From: Chloroflexota bacterium
Lineage (GTDB): Bacteria; Chloroflexota; Limnocylindria; Limnocylindrales; CSP1-4
Reading direction: 5' to 3'
Assembly: GCA_021786265.1 (NCBI GenBank)
Contig: JAJYNP010000207.1
Coordinates: 1 to 22,713, forward strand
Length of the DNA stretch: 22,713 nucleotides
The notes under the pieces were generated by a model. It did not search any database. It worked only from the letters and a program-made list of their open reading frames with translations, and had not been told where the DNA came from. A program made the position numbers and the translations under genes. Below, piece by piece: positions 13,116-21,358 of the stretch; the first letter of the stretch is position 1; every line of letters starts with the position of its first letter.

Positions 13116-15404
13116 TCAGATCGGGAGGCCGTCGACCTCGCCGCCAGGGACAGCCGGGAACATCGGCTGTCTCCAGTCTCCCACCGAGGACCCGGCGCCC
13201 GCCCACACCTCGACCGGCTCGGGGTGCCCAAACAGGTAGCCCTGCCCGAACTCGACCCCGAGGCCCGTCAATGTCGCGGCCTCCTCCTCGGTTTCGATGC
13301 CCTCGGCGACCAGGCGGCACCCCGCGGTCCGCGAGAAGTGGCGCATCCCCACCACCATCGCCTGGCGGCCGAGGTTGGCGTTGACGCGCCGAACGAGGCT
13401 GATGTCGAGCTTCACGAAATCGGGGCGCAACTCGATGATGTGGCCGAAGTTCGCGACCCCTGCGCCCGCGTCGTCGACGGCGAGGCGCACGTCATGCCCG
13501 AGCGCGCGGATCGCCTCGCGCACCGCACCGTAGTCCTCGATGACCTCATGCTCCGTGATCTCGAGCACGATCGGGCGCTCGGCCGGCCACAGCACCTGGC
13601 TCAGCCGGTCGGCATCCTCCAGCACGCGCGGCGAGATGTTGACATCAAGCCACTGTCCCGATGGCAGCCCCTTCGCGGCGGCGACGGCGGCCTCGACGGT
13701 GGCGATCTCGAGTTCGGGCCCGAGTCCCACCGACCAGGCGTCCGCGAAGCAGAGGTCGGGTCGCTGCCCCGAATCGAACCGCGTGAGGGCCTCGTAGCCC
13801 ACCGTCTCACCGGTCTCGAGATCGACGATGGGCTGGAACACCGGATGGAAGGACCGGGAGGCGAGGACCGACGCGAGTGCGCGGCGCAACTCCGCCTGCC
13901 GGTACATGCGGTGCAGCCGCTCCGCGAGCAACGCGCTCGAGGTGGCGCTGAAGGAGATCACGGCCGGCATCTTCTCCACGAGCGTCCGCGCGAAGCGCTC
14001 GTCGAACGTCCCGATCTGCAGGCAGCCGCCGATGTGATCGCCATGCACGATCGGTCCGTAGGCGAGGGCCTTCAGGCCCGCGGCGACGTCCTGGGCAATC
14101 CATCCGTCCGCGGGGTTCGTCGTCACGTACTGGGCCCACGCACCCGAAGCCGCCCGCTCCCGCACGATCGCCGCGCGAATCGGCGGGAGGAACGTACCGG
14201 CCGTCACCGGGTACCCGGGCGGAGCACTCTGGGCGATGATCTGAACGTCGGTGGCGCCGAGGAACACCTCGATCGCCGCCAGGTCGACGAAGGGGAGGGT
14301 CACCAGCTGCTCGCAGATCGCCTGCGCAGCCTGCTCCACGGTCGCCTCGGCGGGGATGGTGTGGAGGCTCTCCACGAGCACCGCCCGCACCCGTGCCTCG
14401 AGTGCCAGCTCGTTCTCGGCCTCCCGCAGGTCCGTCACGTCCCGGAAGACGCTCACGTAGTTGGAGATCGCACCGGCCGTGTCCCGTCCCGGCGTGACGC
14501 TGATCTCGACGTGACGCAGGGTCGCGTCGGCACCCCGCTGGTCGACCTCGCCCAGCCACCGCCGGCCGCCGGCGATCGTTCGGTCAATGTCGGCGATCGT
14601 GGCGGGGTCGAGTACGTCGAGCGTGACGTCCGGCATCCTGGACCCGACCAGATCCTGCAGCCCTCGTCCGATGCCGGACACGAACGCTGGGTTGGCGTAG
14701 GTGATGCGTCCGTCGGCGTCAGCGATGACGATGCCGTCGACCGCCTCCTCGACGATGGTCGCCAGGCGCGCATGCTCGCGACGCGTGCGCTCGCGCTCGG
14801 ACACGTCGCGCCAGGCCGCGAAGAACCCGTCGCCGAACTTCGAGATCTGGATGTCGACCGCCCCTTGCATGGCGTCGCCGTCGCGCCCCACGAAGACGAA
14901 CTCCACGGCCTCTTCTGCCCACCCCTGCCCGGTCTCGACGACTCCCCGGCAGGCGTCGACGAACGGGGCGCCGCGCAGATTGGGCATCCGCTCGGGGATC
15001 AGGGCGCCCGTCAGCGAGTCGGGCGCGCGGCCCATGAAGGCGCCGGCCGCGCGGTTCGCGAACTCGATCCGGAAACCGGAAATCGTGCCCTGACCGTCGC
15101 GCACCGACGAGCAGATCACGAAGGGGTCGAGCATCGCGTCGAGCGATCCACGCAGGCGCGCCTCGGAGGTGCGCTGCGCGTCCTCGGCGCGCCTGCGATC
15201 GGCGACGTCACGCAGGAAGAGGGCGACGCCCGCGCTGGTCGGGCAGCTGAGAACCTCGACCCACAGGTCACGCGGGGCGAAGTACTCCTCGTACTCGACG
15301 GTGAGACCCGCCGGCACCTGGCCCTGTGCCGTCTGGAAGCGCGTCCCGATGAGTTCCGGGAACACGCCCCAGGGGCGACGACCGACCACGTCCGCCAGGC
15401 TCAT
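13116..15404 (-). CDS. PAS-PAS-GAF-EAL cyclic-di-GMP phosphodiesterase (main part of a frameshifted gene)
   Basis: 762 residues. Residues 1-70 finish a PAS domain begun in the upstream frame (VVGRRPWGVFPELIGTRF). A second PAS lies at 82-205, a third at 212-330 (ADADGRITYANPAF), a GAF-like domain at about 345-505 and the EAL domain at about 515-750. The EAL motif is exact (GYEALTRF, Glu538), and the other catalytic signatures are kept: DVNISP, LEITEHE, AVDDAGAG, FVKLDISLV, LVAEGIETEEE and GQGYLFG. It should therefore hydrolyse c-di-GMP under control of redox, light or small ligands sensed by PAS/GAF; no cofactor-binding motif identifies the signal. No GGDEF or membrane segment is seen. The ATG at 15404 overlaps the stop of the upstream half as ATGA. 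Confidence 0.9.
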   Translation of the reverse strand: MSLADVVGRRPWGVFPELIGTRFQTAQGQVPAGLTVEYEEYFAPRDLWVEVLSCPTSAGVALFLRDVADRRRAEDAQRTSEARLRGSLDAMLDPFVICSSVRDGQGTISGFRIEFANRAAGAFMGRAPDSLTGALIPERMPNLRGAPFVDACRGVVETGQGWAEEAVEFVFVGRDGDAMQGAVDIQISKFGDGFFAAWRDVSERERTRREHARLATIVEEAVDGIVIADADGRITYANPAFVSGIGRGLQDLVGSRMPDVTLDVLDPATIADIDRTIAGGRRWLGEVDQRGADATLRHVEISVTPGRDTAGAISNYVSVFRDVTDLREAENELALEARVRAVLVESLHTIPAEATVEQAAQAICEQLVTLPFVDLAAIEVFLGATDVQIIAQSAPPGYPVTAGTFLPPIRAAIVRERAASGAWAQYVTTNPADGWIAQDVAAGLKALAYGPIVHGDHIGGCLQIGTFDERFARTLVEKMPAVISFSATSSALLAERLHRMYRQAELRRALASVLASRSFHPVFQPIVDLETGETVGYEALTRFDSGQRPDLCFADAWSVGLGPELEIATVEAAVAAAKGLPSGQWLDVNISPRVLEDADRLSQVLWPAERPIVLEITEHEVIEDYGAVREAIRALGHDVRLAVDDAGAGVANFGHIIELRPDFVKLDISLVRRVNANLGRQAMVVGMRHFSRTAGCRLVAEGIETEEEAATLTGLGVEFGQGYLFGHPEPVEVWAGAGSSVGDWRQPMFPAVPGGEVDGLPI

Positions 15405-15757
15405 CCCGGCAGCGCTCGCGCTGCCGGGTTGGCATACGTGATCCGCTGCTCGCGATCGAGCGTCACGAAGCCGAGCGGCATGCGTTCGAACGTCTCGGTG
15501 GTCGTCTCGCGGAAGCGCTGGAGTTCGGCTTCAAGGCGCTGACGCTCGCGTCGCTCGGCCGACTCGGCGAGGGCTTCGGTCGCGACAGCCACCTCGTCAC
15601 CGCTCGCCGCGACGGCGGCGTCGACGCGTGTCGGGGGAGCCGGAGCATGGCGCGTGGGCACACTCAGCTCGCCGGCAACGCCGGTCTCGACGGCGCCCAC
15701 TCGATCGGAGTGCCGGCGACGGACGACGAGCGTAGTCGGTCGGCCCTTGAAGGGCAT
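15401..15757 (-). CDS. N-terminal half of the same PAS-EAL protein, ended by a frameshift
   Basis: From an ATG at 15757, preceded by GAGGGA at suitable distance, this frame gives 118 residues: a basic/variable N-terminus, a coiled-coil helix (about 58-90, TEALAESAERRERQRLEAEL) and the first strands of a PAS domain (GFVTLDREQRITYANPAARA). It stops at TGA after LPG, and the domain continues in the other frame as MSLADVVGRRPW. Inserting one G in the GGG run before ATGA would join them as LPGMSLADVV. The break sits right after a perfect 8-bp GC inverted repeat (GGCAGCGC/GCGCTGCC). Either the gene is truly split, or the base was lost in sequencing or consensus building. Confidence 0.75.
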   Translation of the reverse strand: MPFKGRPTTLVVRRRHSDRVGAVETGVAGELSVPTRHAPAPPTRVDAAVAASGDEVAVATEALAESAERRERQRLEAELQRFRETTTETFERMPLGFVTLDREQRITYANPAARALPG

Positions 15758-16038
15758 CGCAGCGTCCCTCGACCAGATCCCTGCATCATCGGATGCGTCG
15801 CCGAGCGTGACCCTTCCGCGTCCCGGCATCAATGGCACGCCCGTACTACGACCGGCCCACCTGCCCAACGTGTTTCCCGCATCACGCCGGCGCCTCAGCG
15901 ACAGCCGGACGGGTCAGGTGTCGCACGCGCCCGTTTCCATCCCCACCCCGCAGGCGACAACAGCGCGGGTGTCGAGACGACCAGCGTGGAGGGTCATGGT
16001 GGCGGTCATGCGTTCGAGACCGCCGCTGCCCGGGGCCT

Positions 16039-16086
16039 TCGCGGGACATCGAGGCTGTCGCACCCGCGACGACGGATGGCACTGGC
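16039..16086 (+). repeat. Copy B of the diverged intergenic repeat
   Basis: It begins TCGCGGGACATC and ends with the 14-mer CGGATGGCACTGGC (16073-16086), which is identical to 5530-5543 upstream of the IclR gene. The 48-base segment can be aligned with copy A with several gaps. Confidence 0.4.
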
Positions 16087-16136
16087 AGGAGCCCGTGGTC
16101 GGGTGCCAGACTGAGCTCCGAGCTGGCGGGTGCATG

Positions 16137-16670
16137 TCAGGACCGCCGGTGGGCAGTCGGGTGACCTGGGGGACCGTCACGGCGTATGGGTGCGGCACTG
16201 CGGGGGACGGCATCGAAGAAGCGCCACGGGCGCGGCTGGCGCAGGCAGCGCGACCGGGGGAACGCCACGTGGTCACGGCGCAAGGCGACCTCCGCGTCGT
16301 ACTGTCGCCAGCCCGGCGTGGGCGCCGCCGAGGCGACGCCCACCCGCCCGCGGTCGCCGGGCCGCAGCTGACCGCGCGCCCGGCGTCGCGACCGGGGCAG
16401 GGGCCCGCGAGCGCGAGCGCCCCTCCCACGTGGGCCGTCGCGCGCACGACGGGCCGGTCGCCCCGAACGGGACGGCAGGTCGCCTCGTCGAGCGGCCGGT
16501 TCGACCTGGGCCTGCAGCGCAGCCGGCGCACGTGGTCCGGGTCGCCGGCCTGTTCGGCGAGGGAGCGCCAGCCGGGCGGCCGCATCGCATCCGCCACGGT
16601 GAAGCCGACCGTGCGGACGCCCGCGCGGTCGAACCGGGCGCGGGCCCGCTCAGGCAGCTCCGGTTGGTCG
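16137..16670 (-). pseudogene. Possible decayed protein-coding remnant, unknown family
   Basis: Reading the minus strand from about 16670, a frame with near-complete G/C third positions encodes text such as FDRAGVRTVGFTVADAMRPP, GWRSLAEQAGDPDHVRRL and RPVVRATAHVGGALALAG. Around 16330-16345 the coding signal appears to move to another frame, which continues as GRVGVASAAPTPGWRQYDAE and VALRRDHVAFPR before fading. Two halves in different frames suggest an old frameshifted gene. I cannot name a family, and strong GC bias makes false coding signals common, so this is tentative. Confidence 0.22.
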
Positions 16671-16748
16671 GGGTTCGTTGTGGGCTTCGCGTCCCGGCTG
16701 TGCACGGGCCAGCCGCAGCGACCACCACCTGCTGACGACTTCGGTACC

Positions 16749-16760
16749 GATGGCACTGGC
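16749..16760 (+). repeat. Third copy of the 12-base core
   Basis: GATGGCACTGGC recurs here, upstream of the DUF1097 operon. The bases around it do not extend the match to copies A and B. Confidence 0.3.
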
Positions 16761-17118
16761 GCTTGCCACGACGGCCGGCGGACTATTCGGAGTCATCTCG
16801 GAAAGCATCGACGCGCGGCTCAGGATGCGTGCCGCCAGGACCGCGCCGAGCTACTGGCGAGACCGGTCCGAGAGACAGGTAGTCGCGCCTGGAAGTCCCT
16901 TGCCGGGTTCCGAGACTCCCGTCAGCGCCGATCGTGCCGCTGCGCGCCGCTTCAGCGCGCCTGCCGGCGGGGCCATCGGCGTGTCCGCGGGTGGTGGCGG
17001 CGCGCCCCGGTGGGTGCCGCGCGAGAGGAGGCCGATCGGCATCGGATAGGCTGCCTGCCCCTCCCCAACAAGATGAGCTGCCCGGCTGGCGCCTGACCGG
17101 CCGGGGTGGAGCGTGCAC

Positions 17119-17694
17119 ATGGAGACCGAGACCAGAGAGACTATTCCGCTGTGGCTCGCGGTGGCCATCACCGTGGTCGTGTCGCTTCCCTTTGGCCTGT
17201 ACCTCGACAAGTACAACCTGCCCCTGTGGGTTGCGTTCATCGTGTGGGCCGAGTACTTCGCGCTGGGCGCGAAGCCGGACGCGCTCCGCATCATGCTGCC
17301 CGCCTATGCCCTGGCCGCCGTGCTGACCGGCGTCACCATGGTCGCCGTGGCGGTGCTGGCGCCCAGCCTGCCGAAGAACGGGGCCCTCGCGCTGTGCCTC
17401 TTCATCGGCGTGGGCGCGATGGTCTACATCATGCGCTACAGCAAGACCCTGCAGGCAGGTTCGCTGCCCTACTTCAACGGGATCTCGATGCTGCTGGGGG
17501 TCTATTTCACGGGCAGTTACCCGACCAGCGCCTTCACCAGCGACGCGAACCTGCTGCCCCTGGTGGCCGCTCTCTGGACGATCCTGGGCGGCGTGCTGGG
17601 TGCCGCGCTCGGGTGGTTCAACGTGACGATCACGTTCCCGCACCCGGTGTCGCGCGGCTCGTCGGCGCACGCGAGCACGCCGGCCAAGATCTGA
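17119..17694 (+). CDS. DUF1097 family integral membrane protein
   Basis: 191 residues from the ATG at 17119, which has GGTGGAG seven bases upstream; a GTG six bases earlier is too close to that site. About six hydrophobic segments alternate with short loops (WLAVAITVVVSLPFGLYL, LPLWVAFIVWAEYFALGA, AYALAAVLTGVTMVAVAVLA and others). The final aromatic WFNVTITFPHP and short polar tail are cytoplasmic or periplasmic. The length and helix pattern match DUF1097, whose function is not known; a small-molecule permease is a reasonable guess. It is the first gene of a five-gene run, 19 bp before the UPF0261 gene, so it may carry the substrate of that pathway. Confidence 0.75.
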   Translation: METETRETIPLWLAVAITVVVSLPFGLYLDKYNLPLWVAFIVWAEYFALGAKPDALRIMLPAYALAAVLTGVTMVAVAVLAPSLPKNGALALCLFIGVGAMVYIMRYSKTLQAGSLPYFNGISMLLGVYFTGSYPTSAFTSDANLLPLVAALWTILGGVLGAALGWFNVTITFPHPVSRGSSAHASTPAKI

Positions 17695-17713
17695 TCGGCA
17701 GAGGGAGGCTGAG

Positions 17714-18973
17714 ATGGCCAGGACCGTCGTGATCGTGGGTGCCCTCGACACGAAGGGCAAGGAATTCGCGTACGTCAGAGACCTGATCCAGCAGCAGGGC
17801 CTCGGCACCCTGGTGGTGGACTTCGGGGTGATGGGATCCCCCGTGGTCACCCCGGACATCGGACGGACGGAGGTCGCGGCGGCCGCCGGTGGCGACTTCG
17901 CCCGCCTGAGCTCGGGCGAGCACAAGGACGAGGCGATGCAGACGATGGCCCGGGGTCTCGCCACCGTCGTGCGCCGCCTGTACGAGGAGGGCCGCCTCGA
18001 CGGCATCCTCGGCATGGGCGGCAGCGGCGGCACCTCGATCGCCACGTCGGCCATGCGCGGGCTCCCCGCCGGGGTGCCCAAGCTGATGGTCTCCACCATG
18101 GGCGGGGGGGACGTCAGCGCCTTCGCCGGCACCAAGGACATCACCTTCATGCCCTCCATCGTGGACGTGGCCGGCTTCAACCGGATCAGCCGGCGGATCT
18201 ACGCCAACGCCGCCGGCGCGATCGCCGGCATGGTGCAGGCCGAGGCGCCCGCCGGCCTCGAGGAGAAGCCGCTCATCGCCGCCTCGATGTTCGGCAACAC
18301 CACCAGGGCCGTCGACCACGCCCGCGAGCTCCTCGAGGCCCAGGGCTACGAGGTGCTCGTGTTCCATGCCACCGGCACCGGCGGCCGGACCATGGAGGGC
18401 CTCATCGCCGACGGCTTCATCACGGCCGCGCTCGACCTCACCACCACCGAGCTCGCCGACGAGGTGTGCGGGGGGATCCTGAGCGCCGGGCCCGAGCGCT
18501 GCCTCGCGGCGTCGCGGGCGGGCGTCCCCGCGGTGCTCGTGCCGGGCTGCGTGGACATGGCCAACTTCGGTGGGATCGAGACCGTGCCGGAGCGCTACCG
18601 TGGCCGGACCCTCTACCAGTGGAACCCCAACGTGACGCTCCTGCGCACGAACGTCGAGGAGAACCGCCGCATGGGCGCGATGCTCGCGACGGCGGCCAAC
18701 GCCGCAACCGCCCCGGTGGCGGTCCTCCTGCCACTCGGCGGCGTCTCGATGCTCGACTCCGCGGGCCACGAGTTCTGGGACCCGGCGGCGGATGCCGCCT
18801 GCTTCGAGGCCATCAAGGCGGACCTGCGGCCGGGCATCCCGGTCATCGAGCTGCCGGAGAACATCAACGACCCGGCCTTCGCCGAGCGGGCCGTGGCGAC
18901 CCTGCTCGGGATGCTGGGGCAGCCGCACCCGGCCCACGCGGCGGCCGAGCCCGCCGGGACGAGGAGGTCGTGA
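17714..18973 (+). CDS. UPF0261 / Tm-1-like ATP-binding family protein
   Basis: 419 residues, with GGGAGG five bases before the ATG. It opens with the diagnostic VIVGALDTKGKEFAYVRDLI, continues with VVDFGVMGSP, GILGMGGSGGTSIATSAMRG (97-116), a Gly-rich nucleotide-binding region, and MVSTMGGGDVSAFAGTKDI. Later blocks are SMFGNTTRAVDHARELLE and LVPGCVDMANFGG. Bacterial members are uncharacterised. The plant homologue is the N-terminal half of tomato Tm-1, which binds ATP and tobamovirus replicase. The next gene encodes the C-terminal half, separated by only two bases, so the two products almost certainly work together. A metabolic role in carboxylic-acid breakdown is likely in bacteria (inference). 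Confidence 0.92.
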   Translation: MARTVVIVGALDTKGKEFAYVRDLIQQQGLGTLVVDFGVMGSPVVTPDIGRTEVAAAAGGDFARLSSGEHKDEAMQTMARGLATVVRRLYEEGRLDGILGMGGSGGTSIATSAMRGLPAGVPKLMVSTMGGGDVSAFAGTKDITFMPSIVDVAGFNRISRRIYANAAGAIAGMVQAEAPAGLEEKPLIAASMFGNTTRAVDHARELLEAQGYEVLVFHATGTGGRTMEGLIADGFITAALDLTTTELADEVCGGILSAGPERCLAASRAGVPAVLVPGCVDMANFGGIETVPERYRGRTLYQWNPNVTLLRTNVEENRRMGAMLATAANAATAPVAVLLPLGGVSMLDSAGHEFWDPAADAACFEAIKADLRPGIPVIELPENINDPAFAERAVATLLGMLGQPHPAHAAAEPAGTRRS

Positions 18974-18975
18974 CC

Positions 18976-19827
18976 ATGGCGATTCCGCGCGAGGAGATCC
19001 TGCGCCGGCTGCACGAGCAGGGCGCGGCCGGCCGGCCCATCGTGGGCTGTGGCGCGGGCACCGGCATCTCGGCCAAGATGGCCGAGGCGGGGGGCGCCGA
19101 TCTCATCATCATCTACAACTCGGGCCGCTACCGGATGGCCGGTCGCGGCTCGCTGGCGGGCCTGCTCGCCTACGGCGATGCCAACGGCATCGTGGTCGAG
19201 ATGGCGGCCGAGGTCCTCCCGGTGGTCAGGGACACCCCGGTGCTGGCGGGCATCAACGGCACCGATCCCTTCCGCCTCATGCCGGTCTTCCTGAAGCAGC
19301 TCAAGGAGATCGGGTTCTCGGGGGTGCAGAACTTCCCCACCGTGGGGCTCATCGACGGGCACTTCCGGGCCAACCTCGAGGCCACCGGCATGGGCTACGA
19401 TCGCGAGATCGAGGCGATCCGCCTGGCCCATGCGCTCGAGCTCTTCACCGCGCCCTATGTGTTCGACGCGGAGGACGCGCGGGCGATGGCGCAGGCGGGG
19501 GCCGACATGCTGGTGGCCCACGTGGGCCTGACCACCGCGGGCACCATCGGGGCCGGGGTCGCCCTCACCCTCGACCAGGCGATCGAGCGGGTCCTGACCA
19601 TCGCGGAGGCCGGCCGCGCGGTGCGCTCGGACCTCCTCGTCATCTGCCACGGCGGTCCCTTCGACGAGCCGCAGAACGTCGGGACGGCCCTGGCCCGGAT
19701 GCCCGGGGTCGCGGGCTTCTTCGGCGCCTCGAGCATCGAGCGGCTGCCCACCGAGCGGGCCATCCGGGGCCAGGTCGAGGAGTTCAAGAGGCTGGCGCTC
19801 GCGACGGCGGCGGCCGCCGGCGTCTGA
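18976..19827 (+). CDS. TIM-barrel 'phosphoenolpyruvate hydrolase' family protein
   Basis: 283 residues; the ATG lies two bases after the UPF0261 stop, and GAGGAGG (18961-18967) sits inside the end of that gene. Recognisable blocks of the PEP_hydrolase/TIM-br_sig_trns family are PIVGCGAGTGISAKMAEAGG, ADLIIIYNSGRYRMAGRGSL, VLAGINGTDPFRL, GVQNFPTVGLIDGHFRANLE, GADMLVAHVGLTTAGTIGAG and CHGGPFDEPQNV. The fold is related to isocitrate lyase/PEP mutase-like or aldolase barrels, so C-C or P-C bond chemistry on a keto acid is plausible; the real substrate is unknown. Together with the preceding gene it equals the two halves of plant Tm-1. Confidence 0.9.
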   Translation: MAIPREEILRRLHEQGAAGRPIVGCGAGTGISAKMAEAGGADLIIIYNSGRYRMAGRGSLAGLLAYGDANGIVVEMAAEVLPVVRDTPVLAGINGTDPFRLMPVFLKQLKEIGFSGVQNFPTVGLIDGHFRANLEATGMGYDREIEAIRLAHALELFTAPYVFDAEDARAMAQAGADMLVAHVGLTTAGTIGAGVALTLDQAIERVLTIAEAGRAVRSDLLVICHGGPFDEPQNVGTALARMPGVAGFFGASSIERLPTERAIRGQVEEFKRLALATAAAAGV

Positions 19828-19984
19828 GGAGCGCCAGCAGCTTCTGGACGAAGGGGCGGTGACTCGGTTCAATCGGACCACCGCCTCCTCCGTTACCTCG
19901 CGGGATGAGGAGTCCACCCGCGCCATGCCGACTCGGCGCGCCGGCCGGCCATCGGTCCGGCCGCCCTTCTGTGAGGAGGACGTT
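19828..19984 (+). promoter_or_regulatory. Structured leader upstream of the formamidase-family gene
   Basis: These 157 bases hold three strong stems. H1 pairs GGCGGTG (19855-19861) with CACCGCC (19879-19885). H2 pairs CTCCTC (19885-19890) with GAGGAG (19907-19912) and shares bases with H1, so the two may compete. H3 pairs CGGCCGG (19942-19948) with CCGGCCG (19957-19963), with two further inner pairs, ten bases before the ribosome binding site AGGAGG (19974-19979). The arrangement resembles an attenuator or riboswitch platform. No known class is recognised and no T-run follows H3. Confidence 0.35.
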
Positions 19985-21295
19985 ATGGAAACCATCGTCC
20001 AGCCAGTCGATCTCGTCGTCGTGACCCGGTACACGCGCGGCGTGATCGGGCCGAGCCTCGGGACCGCTGGGACGGTCAGAGACGGCGGACGGATCCGCAC
20101 CGTGACGCCGCCCGGTTGCTGGGGCCCGATGATCACGCCCATCTTCGCCGGAGGGCACGAGGTCTCCTGGCCGGTAGCCGTCGATGGCGCCAGAGTGGGC
20201 GACGCCATCGCCATCAGCATCGACAAGGTCGAGGTTCGTTCCCGCGCGACCAGCTCGGGCACCATGACCACCAACCCGGACGCGTTCGGGAGTGACCCGT
20301 TCGTCGACCGGAAGTGCCCCGGGTGCGGCACGCCCTGGCCGGAGACCCGCCTCGAGGGCACCGGTCCCGACGCCGTGCGGTGCGCGACCTGCGGCGCCGA
20401 GTGCAGCCCGTTCAAGTTCGACGAAGGGTACACGATCGCGTTCGACGACGACCGGGTCATGGGCCTGACGGTCGACGAGCGGGTCGCCCACGCGTTTGCC
20501 CTCGACGCTCGCGAGGTCGCCGGCCTGCCCGAGGGCAGCGAGCAGCACCCGATCCTCGTGTATCAACCCCACACCATCCCGGGCACCCTCTCGCGGTTGC
20601 GCTCGTTCATCGGCAACATCGGTACGGTTCCGTCGAAAGACATGCCCGACTCTCACAACGCCGGCGACTTCGGCTCGTTCCTCGTCGGGGCCTCTCACAA
20701 GTTCGCCTTCACCGATCAGGAGCTCGCGGAGCATCGCACCGACGGCCACCTCGACTGCGACTCGGTGCGCGCCGGAGCGGTCCTCGTGGTCCCGGTCAAG
20801 GTGGACGGGGGCGGCATCTACATGGGCGACTCGCACGCCAACGAGGGCGACGGGGAACTCTCGCTGCACACGACCGACATCACGGCGGACGTCGAGGTGC
20901 GGGTGGACGTGCTGAAGGGCGTGCACCTCGAGGGGCCGGTCCTGCTGCCCGTCGCCGAGGACCTGCCCTGGATCGCCCGGCCGTTCACACCCGGGGAGAT
21001 CGAGCGGGGGCGCAAGCTCGGCGAGCGCCACGGGGTGCAGGCCCAGGCGGCTGTCGCCCCGGTCCAGTTCATCGGCACCGGGCCGACCATCAACGCTGCG
21101 GCCGACAACGCCATCGCGAGAGCGGCGACGCTGCTTGGTGTGACCCAGGCGGAGGTTCGCAACCGCTGCACGATCAGTGGCGGCATCGAGATCGCCCGGC
21201 TGCCGGGGGTGGTGCAACTCACGATGCTGGCGCCCCTCGAGCTGCTCGACCGCGCCGGTCTCGGTGACCTGGCGCGAAGGCAGTACGGCCTCTGA
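19985..21295 (+). CDS. Acetamidase/formamidase family protein with a cysteine-knuckle insert
   Basis: 436 residues from the ATG at 19985, five bases after AGGAGG; an upstream in-frame start at 19859 has no such site. It belongs to the FmdA/AmdA family of metal-dependent amidohydrolases that split short amides such as formamide to acid and ammonia. Family features are TPPGCWGPMITPIFAGGHEV near the N-terminus, PDSHNAGDFGSFLVGASHKF, VPVKVDGGGIYMGDSHANEG and DITADVEVRVDVLKG. Unusual is an insert at about 108-145 with CPGC (111-114) and CATC (133-136) plus Cys140, a likely zinc knuckle. The context after a Tm-1-like pair suggests a specialised amide or a non-amide substrate rather than simple formamide use. 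Confidence 0.88.
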   Translation: METIVQPVDLVVVTRYTRGVIGPSLGTAGTVRDGGRIRTVTPPGCWGPMITPIFAGGHEVSWPVAVDGARVGDAIAISIDKVEVRSRATSSGTMTTNPDAFGSDPFVDRKCPGCGTPWPETRLEGTGPDAVRCATCGAECSPFKFDEGYTIAFDDDRVMGLTVDERVAHAFALDAREVAGLPEGSEQHPILVYQPHTIPGTLSRLRSFIGNIGTVPSKDMPDSHNAGDFGSFLVGASHKFAFTDQELAEHRTDGHLDCDSVRAGAVLVVPVKVDGGGIYMGDSHANEGDGELSLHTTDITADVEVRVDVLKGVHLEGPVLLPVAEDLPWIARPFTPGEIERGRKLGERHGVQAQAAVAPVQFIGTGPTINAAADNAIARAATLLGVTQAEVRNRCTISGGIEIARLPGVVQLTMLAPLELLDRAGLGDLARRQYGL

Positions 21296-21358
21296 TCTCC
21301 TGCCGAAGACACATGGGTGTGAACAGGATCGGGTTGCCTTGCCCGACGACTGCCGATC

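Larger units (their letters stand above)
15758..17118 (+). other. 1.36-kb stretch without a convincing intact gene
   Basis: This lies between the divergent PAS-EAL gene and the DUF1097 operon and must contain both promoters. Long frames exist on both strands, but their translations are Arg/Pro/Ser-rich text without conserved blocks. The one exception is a minus-strand segment listed separately as a possible decayed gene. A plus-strand frame at 16750-17049 (MALALATTAGGLFGVISESI...) is a weak candidate of 99 residues. Two copies of a 12-base core repeat (16075, 16749) are here. Confidence 0.5.

Noticed and set aside
13224..15542. 772-codon plus-strand frame opposite the EAL gene
   Set aside because: It is the antisense shadow of a protein with complete PAS, GAF and EAL signatures, and its own translation has no recognisable domain.
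16751..16766. TGGCAC...TTGC, resembling a sigma-54 promoter
   Set aside because: The GG and GC elements are 11 rather than 10 bases apart, and neither of the other two copies of the core has a TTGC at that distance.
19862..19880. GGTTCAATCGG resembling a tRNA T-arm
   Set aside because: No acceptor, D-arm or anticodon arm can be built around it; it is the loop of the H1 hairpin.
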